Part shown: piece after piece, positions 22,581 through 30,330 of the stretch
Layout of the letters: each line of letters opens with the position of its first letter
Position numbering within the stretch: the first letter of the stretch is position 1
Assembly (NCBI GenBank): GCA_964476505.1
Contig: CAYZAW010000028.1
Span: 1-30,330 of the forward strand
Direction of reading: 5' to 3'
Origin: CAYZAW01 sp964476505
GTDB lineage: Bacteria; Bacillota; Clostridia; Christensenellales; CAG-138
DNA: 30,330 bases
Translations under genes and position numbers: made by a program
Notes under the pieces: model-generated
Seen by the model: the letters and a program-made list of their open reading frames with translations, nothing else
Database searches by the model: none
Told to the model about the DNA's origin: nothing

Positions 22581-24764
22581 TTATGCCAAGTGTTTGGGGA
22601 TGCTTTCGCCGCCCTGCTTCTTGACGCGAAGTTTTTGTACGATGATGATGGCAGCCACGATCACAAGACCTGCAACGTCGGTCACCCAGCCAGGAATGAT
22701 CATGCCCATGCCGCCAACGATCAGCGCGATACGTTCATACCATGTGCAGTGATCCTGTACATATCCCGTAAGACCGCCGGAGAGCGCGTACATGCCTAAG
22801 AGCGCCGTGCATACGTTTAGGATGATATCTCCCACCGCCGCGTCGATCATCAGCATGGAGGGGTTCAAGACGAATATGTACGGCACGATGAACGCACCGA
22901 TGGCGATCCGCGTTGCCGTTACACCGGTTTTGAACGGTTCCCCCTTTGCGATAGCCGAGCCAGCCATTGCCGCCAACGCCACAGGCGGCGTAATGTCCGC
23001 AATGATACCGAAGTAGAACACGAACAGGTGCGCACTCATGGTGATGGCCAGCGTGGGCTCCGTTAAGCCGTTTCTGGTGAGCAGCATGCTGATGATGGCC
23101 GGTGCGCAAATGGTGGAGGTAATGAGGTAGTTCGCCGTTGTAGGCACGCCCATGCCCAGCACGATGGAAGCCAGCATGGTGAAGAACATCATCAGGAAGA
23201 TGTTGTTGCCCGCCAAGGCAGCAAGGCCGGTGGCAAACTTTAAGCCAAGGCCGGTCAGCGTTACCGCGCCAACGATCATGCCCGCCATTGCGCAGGCGAC
23301 CGCCACAGAAAGCACGTTCCTTGCGCCGTTTTTAAGAGAGTCCAGTATATCCCGCGGGTCAAAGCCCAGCCTGCGGCGGAAGAGGCAAACCAGCATCCAT
23401 ATGGCGATGGAGCCTAAAGCACACCATTCGATTGGAAGGCCGAATTGCAGACCGCCAATGATCCATACAGCGGGAATCAGCGACCAGAACTGGATGCTGT
23501 ACGCCATCAGCGAGGTCAAGATCGCGCCCAGTGCCGCGTAAGTAGGCGTTAAGCCGGAGGAGAGAATGTAGATCATGAAAATCAGGGGAAGCAGCAGGAA
23601 GCCGCGTTCCTTCATGATGAGCTTGAACTTGGGGATCTCCTCGTCAGGCATACCTCTTAAGCCAAGCTTGCGTGCCTCATGATGCACACTGATGAGAATA
23701 CCGGAGAAGTACAAAACGGCAGGAATGATCGCAGAAAGCACGATGCGTCCGTAGGAAATGCCCGTGACCTCCGCCATCAAAAACGCTGCAGCACCCATGA
23801 TGGGCGGCATGATTTGCCCGCCTGTGGAGGCCGCCGCCTCTACTGCGCCCGCGAACTCGGGCTTATATCCCAAGCGCTTCATGGCCGGGATGGTAAAGGA
23901 GCCGGTGCCTACCGTGTTGGCAACCGAGCTGCCGGAAACGGTGCCCTGCAGCGCGGAGGAGATAACGGCTACCTTTGCGGGGCCGCCGGCGCGCTTTCCG
24001 GCAATGGCGTTCGCAAGATCGATAAACAGCTTGCCAACGCCGGTTTTCTCTAAGAACGCGCCAAAGAGTATAAACAGGAATATGAATGTGGAGGAAACGC
24101 CAAGCGGCGTTCCGAACACACCCTCCATGGTAAAGAACATGTGCGTAGACAGCTGCTTGAGCGTATATCCCCTGTGCCCGAAGGAGCCGGGGATATAACT
24201 GCCGAACAGCGTGTACAGCAGGAAGCAACTTACGATGATGAGGATGGGCATGCCAACCACCCGGCGGCAGGCCTCCATCACCAGCAGGATGCCAACAATG
24301 CCGATCACGACCTCTGTGATACCGTAGTTCCCAATGTTTTTGACCAGATGCTCAAAATTCAAGGGGATATACAGCACCATAATGAGGGAGAGCAGCGCCA
24401 GCGCCCAGTCGTACCAAGGGATCATGTCCTTGCGCATGCCCTTTTTTGCCGGGAACAGCAGGTATACCAGAAACAGCACAAAGGACAAATGGTATGCCCT
24501 TAATAGCTGCGTGGGAATGGTAAATATGCTGGTATACAACTGGAATACCGAGAATGCGATCAATATAATGGCAGTGAACAAGGTCAAGGGCTTGCTCAAA
24601 CGGTTGCGATAGGAGGATTCGCGGTCATACTTTTGCAGAACCGCCTCTGCCTCCAAGGCAGCGATCTGATCTTCCGTCATGCCGGTGGTATCCACGTCCT
24701 TTAGCAGGTTTTCGTGCATATTCGGCCCGGCTTTGTCACCTTTCTTACGCTTGAATATAGACAT
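22581..24764 (-). CDS. TRAP transporter fused permease (DctQM type)
   Basis: A 727-residue membrane protein with about 15-18 transmembrane segments. The N-terminal part carries the small-permease (4TM) equivalent and the rest the 12-TM large permease, the fused form paired with TAXI binding proteins. The signature LQGTVSGSSVANTVGTG followed by AAASTGGQIMPPIMGAAAF is diagnostic of the DctM part. Such transporters import organic acids or amino acids using Na+ gradients. GGAGGA supports ATG 24764. It is the last gene of a three-gene operon. The substrate is unknown. Confidence 0.95.
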   Translation of the reverse strand: MSIFKRKKGDKAGPNMHENLLKDVDTTGMTEDQIAALEAEAVLQKYDRESSYRNRLSKPLTLFTAIILIAFSVFQLYTSIFTIPTQLLRAYHLSFVLFLVYLLFPAKKGMRKDMIPWYDWALALLSLIMVLYIPLNFEHLVKNIGNYGITEVVIGIVGILLVMEACRRVVGMPILIIVSCFLLYTLFGSYIPGSFGHRGYTLKQLSTHMFFTMEGVFGTPLGVSSTFIFLFILFGAFLEKTGVGKLFIDLANAIAGKRAGGPAKVAVISSALQGTVSGSSVANTVGTGSFTIPAMKRLGYKPEFAGAVEAAASTGGQIMPPIMGAAAFLMAEVTGISYGRIVLSAIIPAVLYFSGILISVHHEARKLGLRGMPDEEIPKFKLIMKERGFLLLPLIFMIYILSSGLTPTYAALGAILTSLMAYSIQFWSLIPAVWIIGGLQFGLPIEWCALGSIAIWMLVCLFRRRLGFDPRDILDSLKNGARNVLSVAVACAMAGMIVGAVTLTGLGLKFATGLAALAGNNIFLMMFFTMLASIVLGMGVPTTANYLITSTICAPAIISMLLTRNGLTEPTLAITMSAHLFVFYFGIIADITPPVALAAMAGSAIAKGEPFKTGVTATRIAIGAFIVPYIFVLNPSMLMIDAAVGDIILNVCTALLGMYALSGGLTGYVQDHCTWYERIALIVGGMGMIIPGWVTDVAGLVIVAAIIIVQKLRVKKQGGESIPKHLA

Positions 24765-24791
24765 TCAAGTTCCTCCAATAATTCGTATTTT

Positions 24792-25340
24792 TTACCCTGC
24801 GTCAGCCGTTTTTGTGTAGCGCCACGCATAAAGCAGCGGTACACGCTGCACCCGGATATCCAGCATTGCGCCCACTCCGCCGTAATCGATCAGCCGGTAA
24901 GAAGCGCCCCCGATGGCCAGATGATGATCCGGTATGGTCTGCGTCATCAGCAGGAACGATTTCATGGGTTTATTGATGTTTTTCAGCACATACCCCTCAT
25001 CCGTTTTGACAAGCTCTGTGCCGATACCGTCGGCGGGAATGGGGATTCCTGCGCCGAAGGTTTTGTACAGCGTTTCCCGTACCATAAGCTCTTCTCCCGT
25101 CCATTCGATGGTGTCTGTTACGGGCGAGCGGTTGGCAGAATGCAGATAACGAATTTCAAAGCACTGGCCTGCTTGGATGGGCAGTGCAAAAAGAGGTGTT
25201 CCTTTTTTCGTTACAGTCAGGCGCTGTACAAGAGGAATACAGGTGAATACGATGATACATAAAAGAATGAGAACGGGGAGAACGAGCTTTTTTAGCCCGT
25301 TCTCCCGCTTTTTGCTAAAAGCGCTTGTTTCACGTTCCAT
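24792..25340 (-). CDS. DUF1850 protein of the TRAP operon
   Basis: A 182-residue protein with one N-terminal transmembrane helix (LVLPVLILLCIIVFTCIPLV) and an exported domain with FEIRYLHSANRSPVTDTIEW, the DUF1850 hallmark. DUF1850 proteins commonly sit beside TAXI-type TRAP transporters; their function is not established. It starts 14 nt after the binding-protein gene and ends 27 nt before the permease. The ribosome site at ATG 25340 is weak, so translation may depend on coupling to the upstream gene. Confidence 0.85.
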   Translation of the reverse strand: MERETSAFSKKRENGLKKLVLPVLILLCIIVFTCIPLVQRLTVTKKGTPLFALPIQAGQCFEIRYLHSANRSPVTDTIEWTGEELMVRETLYKTFGAGIPIPADGIGTELVKTDEGYVLKNINKPMKSFLLMTQTIPDHHLAIGGASYRLIDYGGVGAMLDIRVQRVPLLYAWRYTKTADAG

Positions 25341-25354
25341 GAGGGAACAGCCTG

Positions 25355-26305
25355 TTATTTCAGGCCGATTTCTTTATAATACTTTTCCGCACCGGGATGG
25401 AAGGGTACGGAAACGCCGGAGAGGGCTGCCTGTGCGGAGAGTGCAGCGCCCTTGGCATGGCCTTCTGCAAGCTTTGCCTGGTTCTCGAACAGCGCCTTGG
25501 TGATGGTGTAAACGGCGTCTTCGTCCAGATCCTTGGAGCAAGCCAGCGTGGCAAGGATGGTAACGGTGTCAACACCGGCAATGCCTTCGTAATCCGTATC
25601 GGCAATGGAGTAGTTGGCGTAGAACGGATACTTGGCGATCAGCGCCGCAGCCTTGTCGGCATCGATGGGCACTAAGTTCACGTCAACAGTGGCGTTGAGC
25701 TCGATGATGGCGGGGTTGGGAACACCGGCGGTTACGAACGCGGCATCCAGCGTCAGGTTCTGGATGGCGGTGGAAGAATCCGCAAAGCCTAGGTGCTCGC
25801 ATTTACCCAGATCGTCCACGGTCATGCCGTAGGCTTCGAGGATCTGCGTGGCGTTGGCTTCGGTGCCGGAGCCAACATCGCCGATGGATACGCGCTTACC
25901 GGCTAAGTCTGCAACGGTTTTGATGCCGGAGGCTTCGGTAGCAACGATTTGGATGATCTCGGGATAGAGCGTGCCGATGGTGGCAACATTGGTGAGGGCC
26001 CCTTCTTCCTCAAACATCAATACGCCGCGATAGGCATAGTCGAACACGTCGTTTTGCAGGATGGCAAGGTCCGCATCCTTATTGTTGATGGAGCGGGCGT
26101 TTGCAACAGACGCGCCGGAGGTGGAAGCGGTGATGGTAACGTTCTCGACCGCCTCGGTGAGTACGTTGGCAATGACGCCGCCGTAGGCATAGTAGGTTCC
26201 GCTGGTTCCGCCGGTAACCATGGAAAGGTTTACCTGCTTTGCGCCGCATGCCGCAACAGACAGCGCCAGAACAACGATCAGTAGAATCGATACGACTTTT
26301 TTCAT
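25355..26305 (-). CDS. TAXI-family TRAP solute-binding lipoprotein
   Basis: A 316-residue extracytoplasmic binding protein. The signal peptide ends in a lipobox (LSVAAC, C20), so it is membrane-anchored by lipid. The mature part begins with NLSMVTGGTSGTYYAYGG, characteristic of TAXI proteins, and contains ISIGDVGSGTE-like GKRVSIGDVGSGTE. It delivers ligand to the permease encoded at 22581-24764. It is the first gene of the operon, with promoter 26384-26412 and a strong AGGAGGG site. Glutamate or another organic acid is a frequent guess for this family; nothing here decides it. Confidence 0.95.
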   Translation of the reverse strand: MKKVVSILLIVVLALSVAACGAKQVNLSMVTGGTSGTYYAYGGVIANVLTEAVENVTITASTSGASVANARSINNKDADLAILQNDVFDYAYRGVLMFEEEGALTNVATIGTLYPEIIQIVATEASGIKTVADLAGKRVSIGDVGSGTEANATQILEAYGMTVDDLGKCEHLGFADSSTAIQNLTLDAAFVTAGVPNPAIIELNATVDVNLVPIDADKAAALIAKYPFYANYSIADTDYEGIAGVDTVTILATLACSKDLDEDAVYTITKALFENQAKLAEGHAKGAALSAQAALSGVSVPFHPGAEKYYKEIGLK

Positions 26306-26341
26306 TTGGTCACACCCTCCTTAATTTTGGTTCTGCATACA

Positions 26342-26352
26342 TTGTATACATG
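26342..26352. promoter_or_regulatory. GntR-like operator candidate
   Basis: TTGTATACATG contains the perfect palindrome TGTATACA (26343-26350), matching the TNGT...ACNA form of FadR-subfamily GntR sites. It lies between the promoter and start of the TAXI operon. A repressor gene is not in the window. Confidence 0.35.
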
Positions 26353-26383
26353 TACACACATTTATGCAATACCTTATGTTATT

Positions 26384-26412
26384 AGAATACATGGAAATAT
26401 GCCATTTTACAA
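26384..26412 (-). promoter_or_regulatory. Promoter of the TAXI-DUF1850-TRAP operon
   Basis: On the - strand: TTGTAA (26412-26407), a 17-bp spacer, TATTCT (26389-26384). The leader is about 75 nt. Confidence 0.5.
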
Positions 26413-26460
26413 GAAAAAATTATATCCTGTATAGTATATGAGGTTATGCAATAAATATGA

Positions 26461-27234
26461 TTAACTATGCAAAAGCATTTGAAATACGGGGAAAAGTTTT
26501 GCCCTGTTTCCGCTTGTTTCGAAGGTAATGGCCCCGCCGGAGGGGTTTGTGTATTTATGCTTTGTTAACAGCGCCTCTAAAGAGGTCACAGCCTGCATTC
26601 CGCCCTCAAAAAACGCGCAATTTCCGGAAAAATATTTTGCGGCATACGCTTTTACGGCATCTTGAATAAACGGATAATGCGTGCAGCCTAATACGATGGA
26701 ATCGATCTGAGCGCCCCTGTAAGGACGCAAAACGGTATCTAAAAGTGCCATATGCGTGTCAATGTCCAGCACACCGGCCTCCACGTTTCGCACGATGTCC
26801 TCCGGGCAGCCGATGTTGATGACCCGTTCCGGTGCGTCCAATTGGGCGTGAAGCTCTAAATACGCGGGCAGACGGGTGGTGGCGCGGGTGGCAAGCATCA
26901 GGATGCTGCCGTTTCCGGGAATGGCAGCCGCCTCCGCAATGGCTGGCTGAATGCCGATCACGGGGATAGAAAACGCCGCCTGTAAAGCAGAAAGAGCGGC
27001 GGCGGTCGCGGTATTGCAGGCAATCAGCAGCGCTTTTACGTTATGGCTGGCAATGTGCCTTGCCGCAGATAGAGTCAAGGCACAGATGTCTTCCTCTGTG
27101 CGTCCGCCATAGGGGGCGTTGGCACAGTCTCCGTAATAATAATAATCCTCGGTGGGCAGCAGCTTCATGGCCTGCCGCAGGGTAGAAACGCCGCCAAGGC
27201 CGCTGTCGAATACGCCGATAGGCCGTAGATCCAT
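26461..27234 (-). CDS. murI: Glutamate racemase
   Basis: A 257-residue cytosolic racemase making D-glutamate for peptidoglycan. It shows FDSGLGG (9-15) with D10/S11, the two catalytic cysteines C73 (ACNTATAA) and C184 (LGCTHYPF), and YYYGDCANAPYGGR. The frame is open to 27306, but MDLRPIGVFDSG is the family start and has GGGGAGGA 8 nt upstream; a promoter with -10 at 27266-27271 also lies inside the longer frame, so I chose 27234. It sits alone between the Pro/Thr-rich protein gene and the TAXI operon. Confidence 0.93.
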   Translation of the reverse strand: MDLRPIGVFDSGLGGVSTLRQAMKLLPTEDYYYYGDCANAPYGGRTEEDICALTLSAARHIASHNVKALLIACNTATAAALSALQAAFSIPVIGIQPAIAEAAAIPGNGSILMLATRATTRLPAYLELHAQLDAPERVINIGCPEDIVRNVEAGVLDIDTHMALLDTVLRPYRGAQIDSIVLGCTHYPFIQDAVKAYAAKYFSGNCAFFEGGMQAVTSLEALLTKHKYTNPSGGAITFETSGNRAKLFPVFQMLLHS

Positions 27235-27265
27235 ACCCGTTCCTCCCCGCAAAATTCCTGCCAGT

Positions 27266-27294
27266 AGTGTACCATATTTTTCTGCCATATGAAA
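27266..27294 (-). promoter_or_regulatory. Extended -10 promoter of murI
   Basis: On the - strand: weak TTTCAT (27294-27289), a 17-bp spacer, TACACT (27271-27266) directly preceded by TGG, forming an extended -10. It supports the shorter murI start. Confidence 0.5.
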
Positions 27295-27347
27295 GAGGAG
27301 TGCCAAGCGAACCGTGGCTCATTTTCTCTCCTTTTGAAGTGGCAGCG

Positions 27348-27956
27348 TTACTCCTGCACAGGCTCTTCCATACTGTATTCCGGCGGCAGCGTTGGGCCGG
27401 TAGCCGGCGGTAGCGTAGGGCCTGTTGGGATTTCCGGTATCTCCAAAGGCGGTGTTGGCGTGGGGGTAATCACCGGCACCTCCGTTGGCCGGGCTGTGGG
27501 GCGCGGGGTAGGCTTGGGCGTGGCGGTGGGCTTAGGTGTAGGCCTTGCCGTTGGCGTAGGCGCGGCTGTAGGCCGGGGCGTTGGGGAAGGAGAAGCACCG
27601 GAGGTTACTAAGGGCGTGGCATATGGGGTGATGCGCGGCGTTGGGCTGGGCGTGCCAATGGGCGTTACAGCGGGAGTCGGTGTAGGCACGGGCGTAGGTG
27701 TTACGATGGGCAGCACCTCCGGCGCATGCTGGCGGTTACGGTTTCTGATGAGCACCAGCAGCAGTAAAACGGCGATCACGACCAACGCGGCAATAATCAA
27801 CGGCACAAATAACGCGGAATGTCTTCTGCCGCGCCGGTGTGCCGTGCTTCTGCCCCGAACGCTCCCGCCACGGCGAACGCGCCGTTTACCCGAGTACAAA
27901 GCGTTTTGCCCTGTTCGCATCGTTCGGAAGGTCTCATAACGAAAACGGATATTCAT
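27348..27956 (-). CDS. Pro/Thr-rich single-pass membrane protein
   Basis: A 202-residue protein of unknown function in three parts: a strongly basic cytoplasmic N-terminus (about 1-48, RRVRRGGSVRGR and RRGRRH), one transmembrane helix (about 50-72, FVPLIIAALVVIAVLLLLVLI) and an extracellular low-complexity tail of about 125 residues made of P-T, P-S and P-K repeats. It ends without a folded domain or sortase motif. The tail looks like a cell-wall spacer, possibly glycosylated. The frame continues upstream to 28055 but would cross the buk terminator, so ATG 27956 or the later ATG at 27920 is more likely; neither has a clear ribosome site. The gene lies 113 nt before murI. Confidence 0.6.
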   Translation of the reverse strand: MNIRFRYETFRTMRTGQNALYSGKRRVRRGGSVRGRSTAHRRGRRHSALFVPLIIAALVVIAVLLLLVLIRNRNRQHAPEVLPIVTPTPVPTPTPAVTPIGTPSPTPRITPYATPLVTSGASPSPTPRPTAAPTPTARPTPKPTATPKPTPRPTARPTEVPVITPTPTPPLEIPEIPTGPTLPPATGPTLPPEYSMEEPVQE

Positions 27957-28000
27957 AAGGTTATTTTGCTCGAAAAACAGAAATCGAAACGCAAAACAAA

Positions 28001-28022
28001 GGGTCGGCATTTGTGCCGACCC
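28001..28022 (-). terminator. Rho-independent terminator of ptb-buk
   Basis: A 9-bp stem (GGGTCGGCA 28001-28009 with TGCCGACCC 28014-28022) is followed on the - strand by TTTGTTTTG. Confidence 0.75.
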
Positions 28023-28066
28023 AATAACACTTTGTATGCAGTTAAAACCTTTCAAGTTTTAGGATC

Positions 28067-28094
28067 GTCAAACCCTTTTACAAAAGGGTTTGAC
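28067..28094 (-). terminator. Strong hairpin directly after buk
   Basis: A perfect 13-bp stem (GTCAAACCCTTTT / AAAAGGGTTTGAC) with a 2-nt gap lies 17 bp beyond the buk stop. It has no T tract on the - strand, so it is more likely an mRNA-end stabiliser preceding the terminator at 28001-28022. Confidence 0.55.
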
Positions 28095-28111
28095 CCGCCG
28101 GAGGCATCAGG

Positions 28112-29185
28112 TTACTTCTTGCATGTAAACGCATGGGGCGTTTCTTCGCCGCGAAGCACCCTAAGGCCACCTTCCGCCAGCGCTTCCATTTCGTATTCGC
28201 CCGCCATGACCTCCACGGGCGCGATCCAGCTCACATACTCCTTGATCCAGTCCGTGATCATCTTGGAATATGCCACGCCGCCGGTGAGGATGATGCGGTC
28301 TACCTTGCCGGATACCACGGTGGCAAGCTCACCGATGCCCTTGGCGGTGCCGTATGCAAAGGCATGGTACACAAGCTCCGCTTCCTTGTTGCCGGAGGCG
28401 ATCATGGCCTCGATCTCCCTTGCGTCGCTGGTGCCAAGGTATGCCTTCAGGCCGCCATTGCCGCGGGTTTTTTTCAGTACTTCCTGCATGGTATACTTGC
28501 CGCTGTAACACATTTTAATGAGCGCCCGGGCGGGAATCCTGCCGCAGCGTTCGGGGCAGAAGCCTGCGTCGTCATCGCTTAGCATGTCAATGGAATAGCC
28601 CTTGTCGATGAGCCAAGTGGAGCAGCCGCCGCCAATGTGTGCCACGATGAACGTGCATTCGGAAACGGGCTTATGCAGGATCTCCGCCGCGCAGCGGTGC
28701 GCCATGGCATGGGTGTTGAGGGCATGGCCTTGGCTGATCTTGGGAATCTCGGGCATGCCGGTGATGCGCGCCAAGGGCTGCAATTCGTCTACCGCCACGG
28801 GATCGTACACATAGGCGGGAATATTGAGGCGCTTGGCAAAACCAAAGGCAATGGGTGCGCCAAGATTGGAGGCGTGCGGCACATACTTAATAGAATTCAA
28901 GTAGTCCACCATGTCCTGATCGATCTGGAATGCGCCGGAGGGTACCGGAGGCAGCTGTCCGCCGCGCGCCATGATGCAGGTAAGCTGTTTTAGATCAAAG
29001 CCGTCGTTTAAAAGCGTTTCTTCAATCGCTTTGCTGCGAAAATCAATTTGATCCATCATATCGTGGAATTGAGACAATTCCGCATCCGAATGATGGAGGG
29101 ATTCGGATATTATCTTCTCGCTGTCCCGGAACACGGCGATCTTGGTAGAGGTGCTGCCGGGGTTGATGACTAAAATGTACTCCAT
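28112..29185 (-). CDS. buk: Butyrate kinase
   Basis: A 357-residue acetokinase-family enzyme converting butyryl phosphate and ADP to butyrate and ATP. It shows LVINPGSTSTKIAV (4-17), ARGGQLPPVPSG, HASNLGAP, the phosphate-binding HIGGGCSTW and the ILTGGVAYS motif. Length matches Buk. Its start lies 9 nt after ptb with an AAGGAGG site, so ptb-buk is one operon. It can also act on branched-chain acyl phosphates. Two hairpins follow the stop. Confidence 0.95.
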   Translation of the reverse strand: MEYILVINPGSTSTKIAVFRDSEKIISESLHHSDAELSQFHDMMDQIDFRSKAIEETLLNDGFDLKQLTCIMARGGQLPPVPSGAFQIDQDMVDYLNSIKYVPHASNLGAPIAFGFAKRLNIPAYVYDPVAVDELQPLARITGMPEIPKISQGHALNTHAMAHRCAAEILHKPVSECTFIVAHIGGGCSTWLIDKGYSIDMLSDDDAGFCPERCGRIPARALIKMCYSGKYTMQEVLKKTRGNGGLKAYLGTSDAREIEAMIASGNKEAELVYHAFAYGTAKGIGELATVVSGKVDRIILTGGVAYSKMITDWIKEYVSWIAPVEVMAGEYEMEALAEGGLRVLRGEETPHAFTCKK

Positions 29186-29194
29186 AGCGCCTCC

Positions 29195-30091
29195 TTACCT
29201 GCAAACGCCTGCGCCAAGCGCAAGAGAATAGTACTTTTCCTCGGCAGAGGAACCGCGGCTGGTGAGTACGATAGGCACCTTGCAGCCCAATACAACGCCC
29301 GCCATGCGTCCGCCGCAGGTGTATACAAGGCACTTGCCAAGCACGTTTCCTACCACGATCTCCGGCACCAGTAAGATATCGAACTCGCCAACGGCGGGGG
29401 AGGAGTAGCCCTTGGCCTCAGACAGCTCCGGCACCATGGCAAGGTCGTAAGAGATGGGGCCTTCCACATAGCAGCCGGAAAGCTCGCCGGAAAGACTCAT
29501 TTCCTTCAATGCGGCGGCATCCACGGTCTCCTGCATTTTGGGGTTCACGGTCTCGATGGCGCAAAGTGCGGCAATGTTGGGCCTTTCATAGCCCAAGCCG
29601 TGGAAAAAGTCTACGGCGTTTTGCACAATCTGCTTTTTCTTCTCCAAGTCGGGATAGGTGCACATGCCGCCGTCAGTCACGCACAATAGCTTGTGGTAGC
29701 CGGGCACCTCGTTGATAACGATATGGCTCATGAGCCCGCCGGTTCGCATGTCTGCCTCGGGGGAGAGCACGCCCTTTAACAGGTCACCGGTCATGATCTT
29801 GCCCTTCATAAGAAAGTCCGCCTTGCCCTCATGGATCAGCTTTGCCGCGCAAACGGAGGGATGCATGCCCTCCGGCACCTGTACGATGGGGTAACGGTCG
29901 GGCTTTTCTCCAAGCTCCTTTAATACGGCGCCGATCTTTTCCGGGTCGCCAACCAATACGGCGTCTACGATATCCGAGGCATGGATCACGGCTTCCAGCG
30001 CGTGCGCATCGTGCGCCTCCACAACGGCTACGGTTTTACGCGCATTGCCCTTTACCTTTGCGATCAAATCGTCAAAATTCTTTAAAGCCAT
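29195..30091 (-). CDS. ptb: Phosphate butyryltransferase
   Basis: A 298-residue cytosolic enzyme transferring the butyryl group from CoA to phosphate, the step before butyrate kinase. It shows KADFLMKGKIMTGDLLKGVL, a GLMSHIVINEVPGYHKLLCVTDGG block and a C-terminal IVLTSRGSSAEEKYYSLALG, all typical of Ptb. Length is normal. AAAGGA lies upstream of ATG 30091. It is the first gene of the operon, with two candidate promoters at 30173-30201 and 30213-30240. The rest of a butyryl-CoA pathway is not in the window. Confidence 0.95.
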   Translation of the reverse strand: MALKNFDDLIAKVKGNARKTVAVVEAHDAHALEAVIHASDIVDAVLVGDPEKIGAVLKELGEKPDRYPIVQVPEGMHPSVCAAKLIHEGKADFLMKGKIMTGDLLKGVLSPEADMRTGGLMSHIVINEVPGYHKLLCVTDGGMCTYPDLEKKKQIVQNAVDFFHGLGYERPNIAALCAIETVNPKMQETVDAAALKEMSLSGELSGCYVEGPISYDLAMVPELSEAKGYSSPAVGEFDILLVPEIVVGNVLGKCLVYTCGGRMAGVVLGCKVPIVLTSRGSSAEEKYYSLALGAGVCR

Positions 30092-30172
30092 GGATGGTAC
30101 GTCCTTTCTCTATTTGGTTTTCTGTTGGTGATTCTGATACGAAACACGGCAGAATATGCCTGCTATAAACGT

Positions 30173-30201
30173 ATCATATCCTGTTTATCGCGCCTTCGCA
30201 A
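30173..30201 (-). promoter_or_regulatory. Candidate proximal promoter of ptb-buk
   Basis: On the - strand: TTGCGA (30201-30196), a 17-bp spacer, TATGAT (30178-30173). The -35 overlaps the palindrome CGCAAC-G-GTTGCG at 30197-30209. Confidence 0.45.
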
Positions 30202-30209
30202 CGGTTGCG
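30197..30209. promoter_or_regulatory. 13-bp palindrome between the two ptb promoters
   Basis: CGCAAC-G-GTTGCG is a perfect inverted repeat overlapping the proximal -35, and its CGCAACGG half recurs at 30244-30251. It is a plausible operator; the regulator is unknown. Confidence 0.35.
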
Positions 30210-30212
30210 CTC

Positions 30213-30240
30213 ATTATATATTGCCCTGCTACAAAATCAA
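30213..30240 (-). promoter_or_regulatory. Candidate distal promoter of ptb-buk
   Basis: On the - strand: TTGATT (30240-30235), a 16-bp spacer and a perfect TATAAT (30218-30213). Confidence 0.55.
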
Positions 30241-30308
30241 AAACGCAACGGCAAAAAAGCTCGGATTGTAAACATAAAAGGTTCTACACTAAACATTGGG
30301 GTAGAAAG

Positions 30309-30330
30309 AAAAAAGGAAGCATGACGCTTC
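30309..30330. terminator. Terminator truncated by the window end
   Basis: A run of A followed by GGAAGC, a short loop and GCTTC at the last bases looks like the first part of a bidirectional terminator whose T run lies beyond the edge. Confidence 0.4.

Noticed and set aside
22364..22624. Short + strand frame between PBP2 and the TRAP operon
   Set aside because: It runs through the terminator at 22540-22567 and into the TRAP gene, and has no ribosome site.
27289..27939. A 216-residue + strand frame rich in GVGVG repeats
   Set aside because: It is the antisense shadow of the Pro/Thr-rich gene; the repeats follow from the low-complexity complement.
27957..28055. Extended N-terminus of the Pro/Thr-rich protein
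   Set aside because: This part covers the ptb-buk terminator at 28001-28022 and has no ribosome site.
30270..30308. TTCTAC...GTAGAA inverted repeat resembling an insertion sequence end
   Set aside because: Only six matching bases per arm and no transposase in view; too weak to call.
1..30330. CRISPR array, tRNA, rRNA, phage or transposase genes
   Set aside because: Looked for on both strands; no regularly spaced repeats, cloverleaf sequences or mobile-element proteins were seen.

Overview
The window looks like a chromosomal segment of a Gram-positive, anaerobic Clostridia-type bacterium, possibly of the Christensenellales sort. This is an inference, resting on strong AGGAGG-like ribosome binding sites, sigma-A promoters with 16-17 bp spacers, short-stem Rho-independent terminators, a ptb-buk pair, a clostridial DUF6179-like gene, a Myb/RsfA-like regulator and moderately high G+C. 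I see no phage, transposase, CRISPR array, rRNA or tRNA gene.

Region by region: 1-531 is non-coding but highly structured. It opens inside a terminator and carries a multi-helix RNA-like element (244-412) followed by a terminator-like hairpin, lying between two copies of a 20-nt direct repeat. Three separately terminated + strand genes follow: a Myb/RsfA-like DNA-binding protein (532-1449), a protein with Ca-binding-like loops (1685-2779) and a stand-alone response-regulator receiver (2884-3252). A DUF6179-like gene (3431-4639) comes next. On the - strand is a diaminopimelate/lysine block: asd, dapA and an unusual dapB fused to aspartokinase-type ACT domains (8021 down to 4767). Divergent from asd is a + strand operon: methyltransferase, hslO (Hsp33), TPR protein and an RlmL/YpsC-type rRNA methyltransferase (8232-12764).

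Next is an amino-acid cluster: serA, a DUF1015 protein and aspartokinase (12920-16824). After a spacer with REP-like palindromes comes the cell-shape block: mreB, then mreC-mreD-PBP2 from a separate promoter (17107-22302). The rest is on the - strand: a TAXI-type TRAP transporter operon (binding lipoprotein, DUF1850 protein, fused permease; 26305 down to 22581), glutamate racemase murI, a Pro/Thr-rich single-pass membrane protein, and the ptb-buk pair (30091 down to 28112).

Functionally the window is dominated by envelope biogenesis. Aspartokinase, Asd, DapA and DapB are the first four enzymes towards diaminopimelate, MurI makes D-glutamate, and MreBCD with PBP2 drives lateral wall synthesis. 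The most unusual items are the DapB-ACT fusion, the structured element upstream of the Myb-like gene, and the serA-DUF1015-lysC association without serC or serB.
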